Assembly (NCBI GenBank): GCA_029945945.1
Contig: JAQSDM010000005.1
Coordinates: 1,080,803-1,139,897 of the forward strand
DNA length: 59,095 nt
DNA from: Algoriphagus sp.
Lineage (GTDB): Bacteria > Bacteroidota > Bacteroidia > Cytophagales > Cyclobacteriaceae
Direction of reading: 5' to 3'
Positions 35,473 to 46,024 of this stretch are shown here, in pieces (the stretch's first letter is position 1; every line of letters begins with the position of its first letter). The translations under genes were made by a program, and so were the position numbers. The notes below the pieces were generated by a model. The model was not told the origin of the DNA. It searched no databases and worked only from the letters and a program-made list of their open reading frames with translations.

Positions 35473-36213
35473 TTATAAAATCTTGACCATCGGCTTGTAT
35501 TTGGCGAGCAGAGCATCGTTTTCCTCTTCGCCCTCATTGGAATTTGAACTGTTGAATACCTCAGGCCGGATTCCATATTCCACCAAAATTGTTGCAGCCT
35601 GAACCATAATTGCCTGAAGAATAGCAACTCCGATGACAGTTGATGTTGCTCCAACTTTCAAGGAAAGCCCTGGAATAGAAATACCAGCATCACCGATTTC
35701 TCCGCAATTGTCGAGGAAAAGATCGGCAATTTGAAAAAGTTTTTTATTCGAAGAGTGCCGGGATTCTACGCTGTTGCTATGGGCCAAATTCGTGATGCAT
35801 ATCGTTTTTGCTCCTTTTGAGTTGGCATGAAGAGCCAACTCAATGCTGACGGCATTTCTCCCTGAATTGGAAGCAATGATGAAAATATCGTTTTCCGTCA
35901 GCGTGTAAGGCTTCATTATCTCCGCTGCGTAGCCTTCTTTTCTCTCTATTTCGGTGCTTTTGGAAGCACTTTCATGAAGCATCAATGCCGAATCCAAAAT
36001 CGGAATAACTCTGGCAAATCCTCCCGCCCGATAGAAAATCTCCTCGGCAAACATGTGGGAGTGCCCTGTTCCACTGATGTAAATCCAACCTCCTTTGCCC
36101 AGACTTTCAGCGATCATTTGAGCGGCTTGTAGGATTTGATTCTCCTGCGCAAAAGCTTTTTTAAGCTTCTGGAAAATCAAGTCTTTGTATTGGATAAAAG
36201 CTTTGGGAGCCAT
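35473..36213 (-). CDS. SIS domain sugar isomerase-like protein
   Basis: The 246-residue protein is a single SIS domain: YISGTGHSHMFAEEIFYRAGG, IFIIASNSGRNAVSIELALH and KTICITNLAHSNSVESR, all sugar-phosphate binding features as in the UPF0309 group of MurNAc-6-P etherase relatives. It starts four bases after the stop of the cytochrome/LRR gene and ends the operon. In this setting it probably handles a phosphosugar released or made by the upstream enzymes, but that is inference. Confidence 0.88.
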   Translation of the reverse strand: MAPKAFIQYKDLIFQKLKKAFAQENQILQAAQMIAESLGKGGWIYISGTGHSHMFAEEIFYRAGGFARVIPILDSALMLHESASKSTEIERKEGYAAEIMKPYTLTENDIFIIASNSGRNAVSIELALHANSKGAKTICITNLAHSNSVESRHSSNKKLFQIADLFLDNCGEIGDAGISIPGLSLKVGATSTVIGVAILQAIMVQAATILVEYGIRPEVFNSSNSNEGEEENDALLAKYKPMVKIL

Positions 36214-36217
36214 GGGA

Positions 36218-38344
36218 TTAATTTAGCAAGATCTCATCTATGAAAATCCAGCCCTTCGAACCTGCACTTGGGTGCCAATTCGGCAATTTTGAGATGGGTG
36301 AAATCCTGACTCTGATTTTTTCAAGTGGGTTCGTTCCCAGGGCATATTCAAGAACTTCGGGCCTCGATTCCTTCTCTTTTTCCGATTGAGTTGGAACCTC
36401 GTTAATCACGGAAATCCACTTTCCTTGTGAAAATGTCCAGATCTCAACTTTTGCGGGAGGGAAAATATGGGAGCCTTCATTATAGAATAAGCTCAGAGCA
36501 AGTTCTTTCGGTGCCTTTCCATTTTCTATGCTAAACTCCAAATCCAACGGCTGGTCCTGATATCCGAGCCATTCTCCGGAACCATGATTGTTTTTTCCTT
36601 TTATCTGATCAAAAAGAGTCGCTGCTCCCTGAGCTTTGTACTTTTCGTTCGGTTGAGTTTTCAGGTTCAAGTCAGTTGGGGTAATTCCTGATTTCATCAC
36701 CAGAGCTTCAATGCTTGGACTTCTTTTCCAGTCAGGAGCAAAGGATTTTGCTTTGATTTTCTCCGTCTTTTTCAACCAAATTGATTCTTTGAAAACCGGG
36801 CTGGAAATGCTGTCTGGTTCCGAACCATCGAGCGTGTACCGTATTTCGGCGGTTTTGATCGGGTGGGAGATGATCAGTTCGATACTGTCTTTGAAGAGAA
36901 CTTTTTCTAATTCAATCTTCGGAGAATTGAGCGCGTAAATCACTCCTCTGCCATCATATCCAAAATCGATTTTGGTTTGAGGTAAGGCCGTTTTCAATTT
37001 TTCTTTTTGGGCATCATCCAATCCGCTTTGCCAGAGGTAAAGTTTTTGGAGGTTTTTTATTTTTACCAAATCCTCCAGGCTTTCAGGATCGAGTTGATTT
37101 CCGGAAAGTGCCAGGCTTCTGAGATTTTCCAAAGACACGAGATTTTCAAGTTGCTTTGAATCCAGATCAGTGAAGTTGAGTTGAAGCTCTTCAAGGTTTG
37201 ATAATTCTGAAAGGAATTTCAGGTCAACTCCTGCAAGAGGCATTTTATTCAGGTTCAGTTTCACGATCTGGTTTTTCACTTTCTTAAAATCATTCAAGGA
37301 AGCAGGATCGAAAGCTGAAATCCCAAAATAGGAAACCACCAAAGCAGGAGATTCGGGATAGATTGGCTGAACTTTGCGAAAGAAATTATTGAGTTCCTCC
37401 ACTTCATCGGGATCAGCCGGATCAAACGTGTAGGCTTTTGCTGAATTAAATTTTAAAGAAGCAAGCTGGAAGAGTTCGCTTTTCGGATCAGCTTCTTCTA
37501 CTTTCTGTTCAAAACTTGCCCCTGAAGCAACCCATTCCATCAAAATCTCGATTTCCTCATCCGTAAGTTGTGGCTTATTCTTCGGAGGCATGTGCTTCTT
37601 ATCATCTCCTGGAAGATTGATTCGCTGGATGAGCAGGGAGTTTTCGAAATCGCCGGCAATCACAAACGGACCTGATTTCCCTCCTTTTTTCAGTCCTTCT
37701 AGATAATCCATTCGAAGTTCGCCTTTGATTTTTCCTTCCTTGTGGCAGCTTTGGCACTTGGCCTCCAGGATCGGCTGAACCATATCTCTGAAAATCTCAG
37801 CTTCTGACATGGCAACCAATTCTACTTCGGCAGATTTGATCGGAGCTAATAGAAAATCCTCTCCATGAGTCAGATTGGCGCCAAGATGACCGGTGATAAA
37901 AATCCCTGCGACCAAAGCCAACGTGAGTGGTTTGAGAGCCCGGAAGGAACGGTCCCGGAGGAAATAGATACCTACAGATAAAACAAAAATCCCAATTCCA
38001 ACCCATTGATGCCAGAAAAGTGCATCCCCTTCGTATTCTTCCTGAGCCAATATCAATCCGGCGACCACAGTGAGCCCGGCAAAATTAATCCCTGCCAGAA
38101 AGCTCAGATCACCGATTTCACGGATTTCTTTTTTATCCCGTATTCCCGGAATCCAAAAGAAAATCAGTCCTAAAAGCAATAAAACGATCGGGAAGTGGAG
38201 CAATAGCGGATGAGTGCGACCAACCAACTGAAGCCAATCCGGAAGAAGAATTCCCGATCCGGCAATTATGAAAATAAAGGCTAAACCCAACCATGCAAAC
38301 AGGGCATTTTCCAGAAGGGAGATAATCTTACTGATTTTGAGCAT
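36218..38344 (-). CDS. Membrane-anchored cytochrome c with LRR and Ig-like domains
   Basis: The 708-residue protein has four or five N-terminal transmembrane helices (1-155; DUF2231-like), a class I heme site CQSCH at 197-201 with MPPKNKPQLTDEE as the likely Met ligand segment, a short leucine-rich repeat region (about 340-440), a chitobiase-C-terminal-like domain (YTLDGSEPDSI) and a C-terminal beta domain. Planctomycete-type cytochrome modules have such structures. It likely passes electrons outside the inner membrane to an unknown partner. It is third of four genes in an operon, nine bases after DUF1501. Confidence 0.85.
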   Translation of the reverse strand: MLKISKIISLLENALFAWLGLAFIFIIAGSGILLPDWLQLVGRTHPLLLHFPIVLLLLGLIFFWIPGIRDKKEIREIGDLSFLAGINFAGLTVVAGLILAQEEYEGDALFWHQWVGIGIFVLSVGIYFLRDRSFRALKPLTLALVAGIFITGHLGANLTHGEDFLLAPIKSAEVELVAMSEAEIFRDMVQPILEAKCQSCHKEGKIKGELRMDYLEGLKKGGKSGPFVIAGDFENSLLIQRINLPGDDKKHMPPKNKPQLTDEEIEILMEWVASGASFEQKVEEADPKSELFQLASLKFNSAKAYTFDPADPDEVEELNNFFRKVQPIYPESPALVVSYFGISAFDPASLNDFKKVKNQIVKLNLNKMPLAGVDLKFLSELSNLEELQLNFTDLDSKQLENLVSLENLRSLALSGNQLDPESLEDLVKIKNLQKLYLWQSGLDDAQKEKLKTALPQTKIDFGYDGRGVIYALNSPKIELEKVLFKDSIELIISHPIKTAEIRYTLDGSEPDSISSPVFKESIWLKKTEKIKAKSFAPDWKRSPSIEALVMKSGITPTDLNLKTQPNEKYKAQGAATLFDQIKGKNNHGSGEWLGYQDQPLDLEFSIENGKAPKELALSLFYNEGSHIFPPAKVEIWTFSQGKWISVINEVPTQSEKEKESRPEVLEYALGTNPLEKIRVRISPISKLPNWHPSAGSKGWIFIDEILLN

Positions 38345-38353
38345 ACGATCGGA

Positions 38354-39808
38354 TTAAGCGATAAGGTCTTTAATCACTTTACCAGAAACATCTGTAAGCC
38401 GATACCTTCTTCCAAGATGCTTGAAAGTTAATCTCTCGTGGTCTATTCCCATCAGATTGAGGATGGTGGCCTGAAAGTCATGGACATGTACAGGATTTTC
38501 GACAATGTTGTATCCAAATTCATCGGTCTCGCCATAGACGATTCCAGGCTTCACTCCGCCTCCGGCCATCCATATAGAGAATGCTCGGGGATGGTGATCG
38601 CGACCGTAGTTTTCCGGCAGGATTTTTCCCTGGCAATAATTTGTCCTGCCGAATTCACCTCCCCAAATCACGAGTGTCTCATCCAATAAGCCTCTTTGCT
38701 TCAAATCTGTAATTAATGCTGCTGAAGCCTGATCCACGTCTTTCGCCTGTCCGATCATTTGATTGGGAAGATCGCCATGCGCATCCCAACCCTGATGGTA
38801 AAGCTGTACAAATCGAACTCCGCTTTCAGAAAGCTTTCTTGCCAAAAGACAATTGGCTGCATAGGTCCCGGGCACGAGACAATCTGGTCCGTACATTTTG
38901 ATCACGCTGTCCGGTTCTTTGGAAATGTCCGTCATTTCCGGAACGGCGGTCTGCATTCTATATGCCATTTCGTATTGCTGAACCTTGGCTGAAATCTGAG
39001 GATCGTTGAATTCCTTAAAGCTGAGATCGTTTATCGCAGCAATCTGATCAATCATTTTTCGTCGTTCATCCCGGTTCATGGATTTTGGATCCTTGAGGTA
39101 AAGCACGGGATCTTCTGAATTCGAAAACTGAACTCCCTGATGGGTTGCATCCAGGAATCCGTTGCTCCAAAGTTTGGAATAAACACCTTGCCCATTTCCT
39201 TTTCCGCGGCTCAAAAGCACGCAGAAAGCCGGTAAATTGCTGTTTTCACTTCCTAATCCATAACTCAACCAAGAACCCATGCTTGGTCGATTTCCAACTT
39301 GTGCACCCGTTTGGAAGAATGTCAAAGCCGGATCATGATTGATCGCTTCAGTATGCATTGACTTCACGATGCAAATATCATCTACGACGCTTGCTGTATG
39401 CGGGAAAATGGAAGAAATCCAGGCGCGGCTTTCTCCATATTGCTGAAAAGGAAAATAAGATCCCACAAGAGGGAAAGATTTTTGGTCAGCAGTCATACCA
39501 GTCAATCGTTGCCCTCCACGGATGGATTCAGGAAGTTCCTGACCAATGTTTTTATTCAAAAGTGGTTTGTAATCAAATGTCTCCAATTGGCTTGGAGCTC
39601 CATTCTGAAACAGATAAATAACCCGCTTTGCCTTTGGGGCAAAATGGGGGAGTGCATCCATGATAGCGTCTTCCGAAGGATTGCCTCCTTTGAATAAATC
39701 GGGAATTAGTAGAGATCCCAATGCTGCGCTTCCCACTCCCAAACTCAATCGGGAAAGGAATTTTCGTCTGTTCAGATTAAGTCCCTGTTCTAAAATTTCC
39801 TTTTCCAT
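38354..39808 (-). CDS. DUF1501 sulfatase-like protein with Tat signal
   Basis: The 484-residue protein has a twin-arginine signal (LNRRKFLSRLSLGVG). The alkaline-phosphatase-like fold of DUF1501 is seen in KRVIYLFQNGAPSQLETFDYK, CIVKSMHTEAINHDPA, RFVQLYHQGWDAHGDLPNQ and GGEFGRTNYCQGK. Substrate unknown; in the same family the metal ligands vary so activity is unproven. It begins one base after the stop of the PSCyt gene, and such pairs always occur together in Planctomycetes and some Bacteroidota. Confidence 0.9.
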   Translation of the reverse strand: MEKEILEQGLNLNRRKFLSRLSLGVGSAALGSLLIPDLFKGGNPSEDAIMDALPHFAPKAKRVIYLFQNGAPSQLETFDYKPLLNKNIGQELPESIRGGQRLTGMTADQKSFPLVGSYFPFQQYGESRAWISSIFPHTASVVDDICIVKSMHTEAINHDPALTFFQTGAQVGNRPSMGSWLSYGLGSENSNLPAFCVLLSRGKGNGQGVYSKLWSNGFLDATHQGVQFSNSEDPVLYLKDPKSMNRDERRKMIDQIAAINDLSFKEFNDPQISAKVQQYEMAYRMQTAVPEMTDISKEPDSVIKMYGPDCLVPGTYAANCLLARKLSESGVRFVQLYHQGWDAHGDLPNQMIGQAKDVDQASAALITDLKQRGLLDETLVIWGGEFGRTNYCQGKILPENYGRDHHPRAFSIWMAGGGVKPGIVYGETDEFGYNIVENPVHVHDFQATILNLMGIDHERLTFKHLGRRYRLTDVSGKVIKDLIA

Positions 39809-39809
39809 A

Positions 39810-42128
39810 TCAGGACTTAGTTATCGTTTCTTCCAGATTATACATGCTTACAATTACCTGCATCAAGGCAGCCGTTTCAGGTTTGATGTTTTTTTCGTCC
39901 AGCGGATATTCTCCGACTTCGAGAGTTGGCTTAACCTGATCAGGGTTTTCGCTAAACCTGTTCAACTGATCTTTATAATACCCTGACAAGATCGACTTTT
40001 CTTTCGCGCTCATTTCCCGGCAGAGGATTCGTTTGAAAGCCATTTCTATCGCTTTTTCACTATCAGTATTTTCATTCAAAAGATTGCTTGCCAAAACCCG
40101 CGAAGCTTCCAAAACCATCGGATCGTTCATCATCACCAAAGCTTGAAGTGGTGTGTTGGTTCGTCCTCTCCCGATCTCACATCGATCCCGATTGCTCGAG
40201 TCAAAAATGATTGCTTTTGGGGGAGGAACTGTCAATTTGATGAAATTGTAAATTCCTCGTCGGTAGAGATCGTCTCCTTTGTCCTGAATATAAGTAGCCA
40301 AAACCCCACGACCCGAAGTCGCTGACTCCCAGATTCCGGGAGGCTGATAGGGCTTTACACTTGGTCCGCCAAGTTTTTTATGAAGCATTCCACTGCTTGC
40401 CCAAACCAGATCCTGAATATTTTCTGCTGGTAATCTCATTCTTGGAGCCCTTGCCAGATAGATATTGTCCGGGTCGATTTCAAGATGGGCTTTGGTGATG
40501 GCTGCAGACTGTTTATAAGTGGATGAACTTAAAATCTGCTTCATCAGGCGCTTGATGTCCCAGCCATTTTCCATGAAATCCACTGCAAGCCAATCCAACA
40601 GTTGAGGATGGCTGGGCAAGTCTCCCTGCATTCCAAAGTCTCCGGCAGATTTAACGATTCCTCTTCCGAAGATTTCCTGCCAAATCAGATTGACAAACAC
40701 ACGGGCGGTTAAGGGATTGTCCCGATTAGTGGCCCATTTAGCCAACCCCAGTCGGTTTTTCTCGGCATTATCAGGAAATTTAAGGATTGAAGCCGGGGTA
40801 GAAGCTTCTACAGGAATGGTTGGCGCATCGTAAACTCCGCGATCCAAAATATGAGTTGTCCGCTTGGCTTCTCCCTCAAGTTCTCCCATCACAGAGATGC
40901 TAAGACGGGTTGTGTCTTTGTGATTGACAAAGCTCAGGATGCCTGAAAGATCTTCTTGATCAACCCAAAGTATTGGGGTTTTCGCAGGCTTTGAGGTACT
41001 TACGTCTCCTTCAAATCCTTTCTCAAGTGAGTTGTTGAAGAATGCGAACATCTGGTAATAATCCTTCTGTGAAATTGGATCATACTTATGGTCATGGCAT
41101 TGTGCACATTCCATCGTGATTCCCAGAATTCCTTTGCTGAACGTATTCGTTTTATCCAGGACGTACTCGATTCGGTATTCTTCATGAATCACTCCGCCTT
41201 CTTCGGTGTATTTATGATTTCTGTTGAAAGCTGTGGCAAGAATCTGTTCTTTGGTCGCGTCGGGCATCAGGTCTCCGGCAAGCTGCCAGGTGAGAAACTG
41301 GTCGTAAGAAAGGTTTTTGTTGAAAGCATGAATCAGCCAATCCCGATAAGGCCATTGGGACCGGATATTATCATCCTGATAGCCATAACTGTCTGAATAT
41401 CGGGAAATGTCCAGCCAAAGGATCGCGAGTTTTTCTCCAAAAGCAGCATCTGCCAAAAGTCCATCCAGCAGGTCCTCGTATGTATTTTCTCCTGAAAAAT
41501 CCCCGAATTTGTCCAGGATTTCGGGGCTGGGAGGGAGGCCTGTCAGATCCAGACTTGCCCGCTTGATCAACTCATGAGGTTTGGCTTCCGGGTTTGGGTC
41601 AAGACCGATTTCCTCCATTTTCCGAAGTGCGAACAAATCAATTTCATTTGTTGCCCATTCATTTTTTTCCGGAAGCGTTGGTTTTTCAGCTTTCACAAAA
41701 GCCCAGTGAGGCTCATACTTCGCACCTTGCTTGATCCATGCTTTTATCAACTCTATTTCTTTTTCAGTCAGGGAAAGATTGGATTCCGGCGGAGGCATGA
41801 GTTCGGTCGGATCTTCTGAAGTGATTCGGTGGTAAACTTGTGATTCTTCAAGATTTCCGGCCACCAAGGCAAACTTTCCCGGACTTTCTTTCAAAGCCAT
41901 GAATGCACCTTCTTCTGTATCCAATCTGAGATTTGCTTCCCGCTTATTGGCATCAGGGCCATGGCAGGCAAAGCATTTGTCTGAAAGGATAGGTCGAATA
42001 TGGAAGTTATAGCTTACTGCTTCATTATCGGCAAGCTTGAAATCTGATTGAGTAGAATTTTGGCAGCCCCAGCATAATAAAACTGAGAAAAAAAGTGCCC
42101 AAATTCTCTTGGAGAAGGTAATTGGCAT
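39810..42128 (-). CDS. PSCyt1/DUF1549/DUF1553 lipoprotein
   Basis: The 772-residue protein has a lipoprotein signal with the cysteine at residue 22 (LLCWGC), a heme-binding Planctomycete cytochrome C domain with CFACH at 52-56 and the MPPPES segment at about 114, then DUF1549 (PHELIKRASLDLTGLPPSPE, ISRYSDSYGYQDD) and DUF1553 (LTARVFVNLIWQEIFGRGIV, RRGIYNFIKLTVPPPKAI, RTNTPLQALVMMNDP). Function is unproven; it may oxidise or demodify polysaccharide-linked sugars. It starts the operon of DUF1501, membrane cytochrome and SIS genes. Confidence 0.92.
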   Translation of the reverse strand: MPITFSKRIWALFFSVLLCWGCQNSTQSDFKLADNEAVSYNFHIRPILSDKCFACHGPDANKREANLRLDTEEGAFMALKESPGKFALVAGNLEESQVYHRITSEDPTELMPPPESNLSLTEKEIELIKAWIKQGAKYEPHWAFVKAEKPTLPEKNEWATNEIDLFALRKMEEIGLDPNPEAKPHELIKRASLDLTGLPPSPEILDKFGDFSGENTYEDLLDGLLADAAFGEKLAILWLDISRYSDSYGYQDDNIRSQWPYRDWLIHAFNKNLSYDQFLTWQLAGDLMPDATKEQILATAFNRNHKYTEEGGVIHEEYRIEYVLDKTNTFSKGILGITMECAQCHDHKYDPISQKDYYQMFAFFNNSLEKGFEGDVSTSKPAKTPILWVDQEDLSGILSFVNHKDTTRLSISVMGELEGEAKRTTHILDRGVYDAPTIPVEASTPASILKFPDNAEKNRLGLAKWATNRDNPLTARVFVNLIWQEIFGRGIVKSAGDFGMQGDLPSHPQLLDWLAVDFMENGWDIKRLMKQILSSSTYKQSAAITKAHLEIDPDNIYLARAPRMRLPAENIQDLVWASSGMLHKKLGGPSVKPYQPPGIWESATSGRGVLATYIQDKGDDLYRRGIYNFIKLTVPPPKAIIFDSSNRDRCEIGRGRTNTPLQALVMMNDPMVLEASRVLASNLLNENTDSEKAIEMAFKRILCREMSAKEKSILSGYYKDQLNRFSENPDQVKPTLEVGEYPLDEKNIKPETAALMQVIVSMYNLEETITKS

Positions 42129-42218
42129 TTTGGGTTTCTTAATTATTTCCCAAATAAGTTATGGGAAATAATTAGAAAAGTAGCCAAGTGTTTCTAGCTT
42201 TTTTATAAAAAACAGAAC

Positions 42219-42250
42219 ACAAAAAAAGCCGGCTGATAAAAGCCGGCTTT
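42219..42250 (-). terminator. Intrinsic terminator after accC
   Basis: AAAGCCGGCT (42225-42234) pairs with AGCCGGCTTT (42241-42250). The A run on the left reads as T's on the minus strand, ending the fabH-efp-accB-accC transcript. Confidence 0.9.
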
Positions 42251-42254
42251 CAAA

Positions 42255-43601
42255 TTATTTGAATACTGAGAAATCAAAACTTTCCAGAAACTTCGTCGTG
42301 AAGTCTCCTTCAATGAATTTCGGGTCATTGAGCAATGCGATGTGGAATGGAATCGTGGTTTTGATCCCGTCGATTACAAATTCTTCCAGAGCCCTCTTCA
42401 TTCTTACAATCACTTCTTCTCTCGACTGACCGCTGACAATCAGCTTGGCAATCATAGAATCGTAGTTTGGAGGAATGACATAACCTGCATAGACGTGTGA
42501 GTCAACTCTTACACCTCGTCCACCAGGAATATGAAGATTCAGGATTTTTCCCGGACTAGGTCTGAAACCATGAGCAACATCTTCAGCATTGATTCTGCAC
42601 TCCATAGCGAATAGCTTCGGGAAATAATTTCTTCCGCTGATTGTTTCACCGGCTGCTACTTTGATTTGTTCTTTGATCAGATCAAAATCTGTTACTTCTT
42701 CCGTGATTGGATGCTCCACTTGAATACGGGTGTTCATCTCCATGAAGTAGAAGTTGCGATTCTTGTCCACCAGGAATTCGATCGTACCAGCACCTTCGTA
42801 TTTGATGGCTTCTGCTCCTTTGATGGCAGCTTTGCCCATTGCTTCACGGAGTTCTTCTGTGATGAATGGGGAAGGAGTTTCTTCAACCAGTTTCTGATGT
42901 CTTCTCTGAATAGAGCAATCACGCTCAGAAAGATGACAAGCTTTGCCAGTTCGGTCGCCTACTATTTGAATCTCAATGTGTCTGGGTTCTTCTACGAATT
43001 TCTCAAGGTACAAGCCATCGTTTCCGAAGGCAGCACTTGATTCCATTCTTGCGTCATCCCACGCCTTTTTAAAATCTTTATCTTCTTTGACAATTCTCAT
43101 CCCACGGCCACCACCACCGGCAGTTGCTTTCAGAATGACAGGGTATCCAATTTCATTTGCGATGACCAAACCTTGCTCTATGGAATCAATCAGACCTACA
43201 GAACCTGGAATTGTTGGGACACCGGCTTCCTTCATGGTTGCTTTTGCCGTTGCTTTATCACCCATTTTGGCGATCATGTCCGGGCTTGCACCGATGAACT
43301 TGATGTTATATTCCTCACAAATTCTGGAAAATTCCGCGTTTTCTGAAAGGAATCCATATCCCGGATGAATTGCGTCGGCATTGGTGATTTCAGCTGCAGC
43401 AATGATTCTCGGGATATTCAGGTAGGACTCCCGGCTAGGCGCAGGTCCGATACAAACTGCTTCGTCTGCAAATCTTACGTGCAAACTATCTTTGTCTACC
43501 GTGGAATAAACCGCTACTGTTTTTATCCCCATCTCTTTACAGGTCCGGATAATTCTAAGTGCGATTTCGCCTCGGTTGGCTATTAATATTTTTTTGAACA
43601 C
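42255..43601 (-). CDS. accC: Biotin carboxylase subunit of acetyl-CoA carboxylase
   Basis: The 448-residue protein begins [17 protein letters not shown] with a GTG codon. The ATP-grasp enzyme is recognised by [30 protein letters not shown] and the final domain. It carboxylates biotin on AccB with bicarbonate and ATP, the first half of malonyl-CoA synthesis for fatty acids. It follows accB by 27 bases and ends at a strong terminator. AccA and AccD are not in the window. Confidence 0.97.
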   Translation of the reverse strand: MFKKILIANRGEIALRIIRTCKEMGIKTVAVYSTVDKDSLHVRFADEAVCIGPAPSRESYLNIPRIIAAAEITNADAIHPGYGFLSENAEFSRICEEYNIKFIGASPDMIAKMGDKATAKATMKEAGVPTIPGSVGLIDSIEQGLVIANEIGYPVILKATAGGGGRGMRIVKEDKDFKKAWDDARMESSAAFGNDGLYLEKFVEEPRHIEIQIVGDRTGKACHLSERDCSIQRRHQKLVEETPSPFITEELREAMGKAAIKGAEAIKYEGAGTIEFLVDKNRNFYFMEMNTRIQVEHPITEEVTDFDLIKEQIKVAAGETISGRNYFPKLFAMECRINAEDVAHGFRPSPGKILNLHIPGGRGVRVDSHVYAGYVIPPNYDSMIAKLIVSGQSREEVIVRMKRALEEFVIDGIKTTIPFHIALLNDPKFIEGDFTTKFLESFDFSVFK

Positions 43602-43628
43602 AGGGTTTTTTCTTTGGGTGTGAAAAAA

Positions 43629-44135
43629 TTAACCAGCTGGGTCTACCAGGAATAATGGCTGATCGTATTCTACCGGGGAAGCATTTGAAACCAGGATTTT
43701 CACGATTTTGCCTGAAATCTCAGATTCAATTTCGTTGAAAAGTTTCATGGCTTCAATGATGCAAACGGTCTGGCCAGCTTTGATTGAATCGCCTTCCGTG
43801 ACAAATGAAGGAGAATCAGGATTTGGAGTCAAATAGAAAGTACCGATCATTGGAGATTTGATCTCCAGCAAGTTGGAAGGAATCACAACCGGAGCCTGAA
43901 CAGCAACTGGTGCAGCAATATGAGCGGCAACAGCTGGGGCAGGGGCATGAACGAGAGCTGGTGCACTTTCCACCATTCGAACTTGACCAGGATCTGCGTA
44001 TTTTTTTATTGAAAGTTCAAATTCGTCTGTTTTGATTTTCACTTCCGCCAAACCGGAATTTGAGATATAATCGATCAATTCCTGAATCTCTTTTGGTTTC
44101 ATAGGGCTCTTTTTTTGAGGGATGTTTTCAGACAT
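43629..44135 (-). CDS. accB: Biotin carboxyl carrier protein
   Basis: The start MSENIPQKKSPMKPKEI gives 168 residues; a second Met eleven residues on (MKPKEIQELIDYI) is equally consistent with family starts, and the open frame extends further upstream without support. A proline-alanine hinge (VHAPAPAVAAHIAAP-like) lies in the middle and the biotin lysine is in IIEAMKLFNEIES about 35 residues from the end. The end IVKILVSNASPVEYDQPLFLV is typical. It carries carboxybiotin between AccC and the AccAD transferase. Confidence 0.95.
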   Translation of the reverse strand: MSENIPQKKSPMKPKEIQELIDYISNSGLAEVKIKTDEFELSIKKYADPGQVRMVESAPALVHAPAPAVAAHIAAPVAVQAPVVIPSNLLEIKSPMIGTFYLTPNPDSPSFVTEGDSIKAGQTVCIIEAMKLFNEIESEISGKIVKILVSNASPVEYDQPLFLVDPAG

Positions 44136-44200
44136 CTTGTGTTGGGTTTTAAAACAATAAAGCTGCGTGAATTTATTCAAGTCACACAGCTAAAGTTAAC

Positions 44201-44764
44201 TTATTTTACTCTTTCGGAGTAAGAACCATCTCTGGTATCTACTCGGATCATTGTGTCTTGCTCCACAAAAAGTGGAACCATTACGATTGCTCCTGTTTCC
44301 AAAGTTGCTGGCTTTTGAGCATTCGTTGCAGTATCGCCTTTAATTCCTGGTTCTGTATAAGTAATCATCAATTCTACAAAAGGAGGTAACTCAACTGCCA
44401 GTGGGGTTTCAGTTTCATCATGAACCATGATATCTACCATCTGACCATCCTTGAGAAGTTTTGGTCTTTCAATTAACTTTTCCTGAATAGAGATCTGCTC
44501 GAAGGTAGAAGTATCCATGAAGTTGTAACCCATCTCATCCGCATAGAGGAATTGATGAGGTCTTTTCTCAACGCGCGCCGTGATCACTTTTTCACCGGCG
44601 TTGAAGGTCTTGTCTAAAGTTTTACCACTCGTAAGACTTTTAAACTTTGTTCTTACGAATGCTGGCCCTTTTCCTGGTTTCACATGCTGAAATTCCGTGA
44701 TGGAATAAATATCATTGTTTAATACCAGACAAAGTCCATTCTTGAAATCTGCAGTACTTGCCAT
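44201..44764 (-). CDS. efp: Elongation factor P
   Basis: The 187-residue protein has the modified-lysine loop in [13 protein letters not shown] (the lysine at about 33) and the EF-P body [26 protein letters not shown] and the end [17 protein letters not shown]. It relieves ribosome stalling at polyproline stretches. The Lys modification enzymes (EpmAB or EarP) are not in the window. It sits in the fab-acc unit, 30 bases after fabH and 66 before accB. Confidence 0.97.
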   Translation of the reverse strand: MASTADFKNGLCLVLNNDIYSITEFQHVKPGKGPAFVRTKFKSLTSGKTLDKTFNAGEKVITARVEKRPHQFLYADEMGYNFMDTSTFEQISIQEKLIERPKLLKDGQMVDIMVHDETETPLAVELPPFVELMITYTEPGIKGDTATNAQKPATLETGAIVMVPLFVEQDTMIRVDTRDGSYSERVK

Positions 44765-44794
44765 ATTTGGTTATTATTAATTTTTCTTTAGATT

Positions 44795-45793
44795 TTATTT
44801 GGGATCGTAAGCCCACTTCAAGTAGATGGAACCCCAAGTGAATCCACCTCCAAATGCTGCAAGGATCAGATTGTCACCTTTTTTGAGTTGGCTTTCATAG
44901 TCCCAGAGGCAAAGAGGAATTGTAGCAGCAGTGGTGTTGCCATAATTTTCAATGTTCATCATCACTTTATCCTGTCCGATTCCCATTCTGTTGGCAGTTG
45001 CATCAATGATCCTTTTATTTGCCTGATGTGGTACAAGCCAGGCAACGTCCTCACCTTTTAAGCCATTTCTTTCCATGACTTCAGCACTAACCTCAGCCAT
45101 GTTTGTTACTGCAAATTTATAAACTGTTGAACCTTCCTGATACGCATAATGCTCTCTGGCTTCCACAGTCTCAAGAGTAGCGGGCTTTCTGCTTCCTCCG
45201 GCTTTCATGTGAAGAAAATGCTCTCCTGAACCATCTGATTTCAGAATAGCATCCATTATTCCGTAATCTTCAGTTGTTGCTTCCAATAAAACTGCACCTG
45301 CGCCATCACCGAAAAGAATACAAGTCGTTCGGTCTGTATAATCAACGATCGCTGACATCTTATCAGCACCTACGACGATTACTTTTTTATGTGTACCTGC
45401 CTGAATAAACTGACTTCCCATTTGTAGGGCATACAAAAAACCTGAACAGGCAGCTGAAATATCGAAACTGAAACTCTTCTTCGCTCCAACTTTATCTGCG
45501 ATGATATTTGCCGTTGCCGGGAAAGGCATATCAGGTGTCACCGTAGCACAGATGATCAATTCGATATCCATCGGATCTGTACCGGTCTTTTCCAAAAGGC
45601 CTTTTACCGCCTCAATTCCCATTACAGAAGTACCTTGGTTTTCACCTTTTAATATTCTGCGCTCTTTAATTCCTGTTCTCGAAACGATCCACTCATCGTT
45701 TGTTTCAACCAGTTTTTCCAGTTCTTTATTGGTAAGTCTGTATTCAGGAACATATCCCTGAATTCCGGTTATCATGGCTCTGAGTTTGGTCAT
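44795..45793 (-). CDS. fabH: Beta-ketoacyl-ACP synthase III
   Basis: The 332-residue protein has the thiolase-fold catalytic triad: Cys in [13 protein letters not shown], His in [11 protein letters not shown] and Asn in [11 protein letters not shown]. It condenses acetyl-CoA or a branched-chain acyl-CoA with malonyl-ACP to start fatty-acid synthesis. The start [16 protein letters not shown] may be six residues too long, since [10 protein letters not shown] also fits. It is first in a unit with efp, accB and accC and has its own promoter upstream. The usual neighbour plsX is absent. Confidence 0.96.
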   Translation of the reverse strand: MTKLRAMITGIQGYVPEYRLTNKELEKLVETNDEWIVSRTGIKERRILKGENQGTSVMGIEAVKGLLEKTGTDPMDIELIICATVTPDMPFPATANIIADKVGAKKSFSFDISAACSGFLYALQMGSQFIQAGTHKKVIVVGADKMSAIVDYTDRTTCILFGDGAGAVLLEATTEDYGIMDAILKSDGSGEHFLHMKAGGSRKPATLETVEAREHYAYQEGSTVYKFAVTNMAEVSAEVMERNGLKGEDVAWLVPHQANKRIIDATANRMGIGQDKVMMNIENYGNTTAATIPLCLWDYESQLKKGDNLILAAFGGGFTWGSIYLKWAYDPK

Positions 45794-45877
45794 TTTTCTG
45801 ATTTTAATTTGAAGCTCCTAGTCTTGGTTGAGCTTCTTGCGGGGTTGGTATTTGCAATGGCTTCTGTAAGAGAAGTG

Positions 45878-45909
45878 CAAAAATATTACAATTGTCAGTC
45901 ACCACCAAA
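45878..45909 (-). promoter_or_regulatory. Bacteroidota-type promoter of the fabH operon
   Basis: On the minus strand TTTG (45906-45909), 20 bases, then TATTTTTG (45878-45885). The predicted leader to the fabH start is about 75 bases. Confidence 0.55.
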
Positions 45910-45971
45910 ACAATTCCTGATGCTAAGAGCTAACACTTTGAGATACAGTGTTTTTGTATTGGGTATAAACC

Positions 45972-46003
45972 AAAAAATCCACTCGCCAAAGCGAATGGAT
46001 TTT
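45972..46003 (-). terminator. Intrinsic terminator after rpmF
   Basis: A 13-bp stem with one mismatch (45974-45986 with 45991-46003) and loop CAAA; the A run on the left gives T's on the minus strand. It separates the rpmF unit from the fabH operon. Confidence 0.75.
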
Positions 46004-46024
46004 CAATAAATGATAGAAGGCTAA

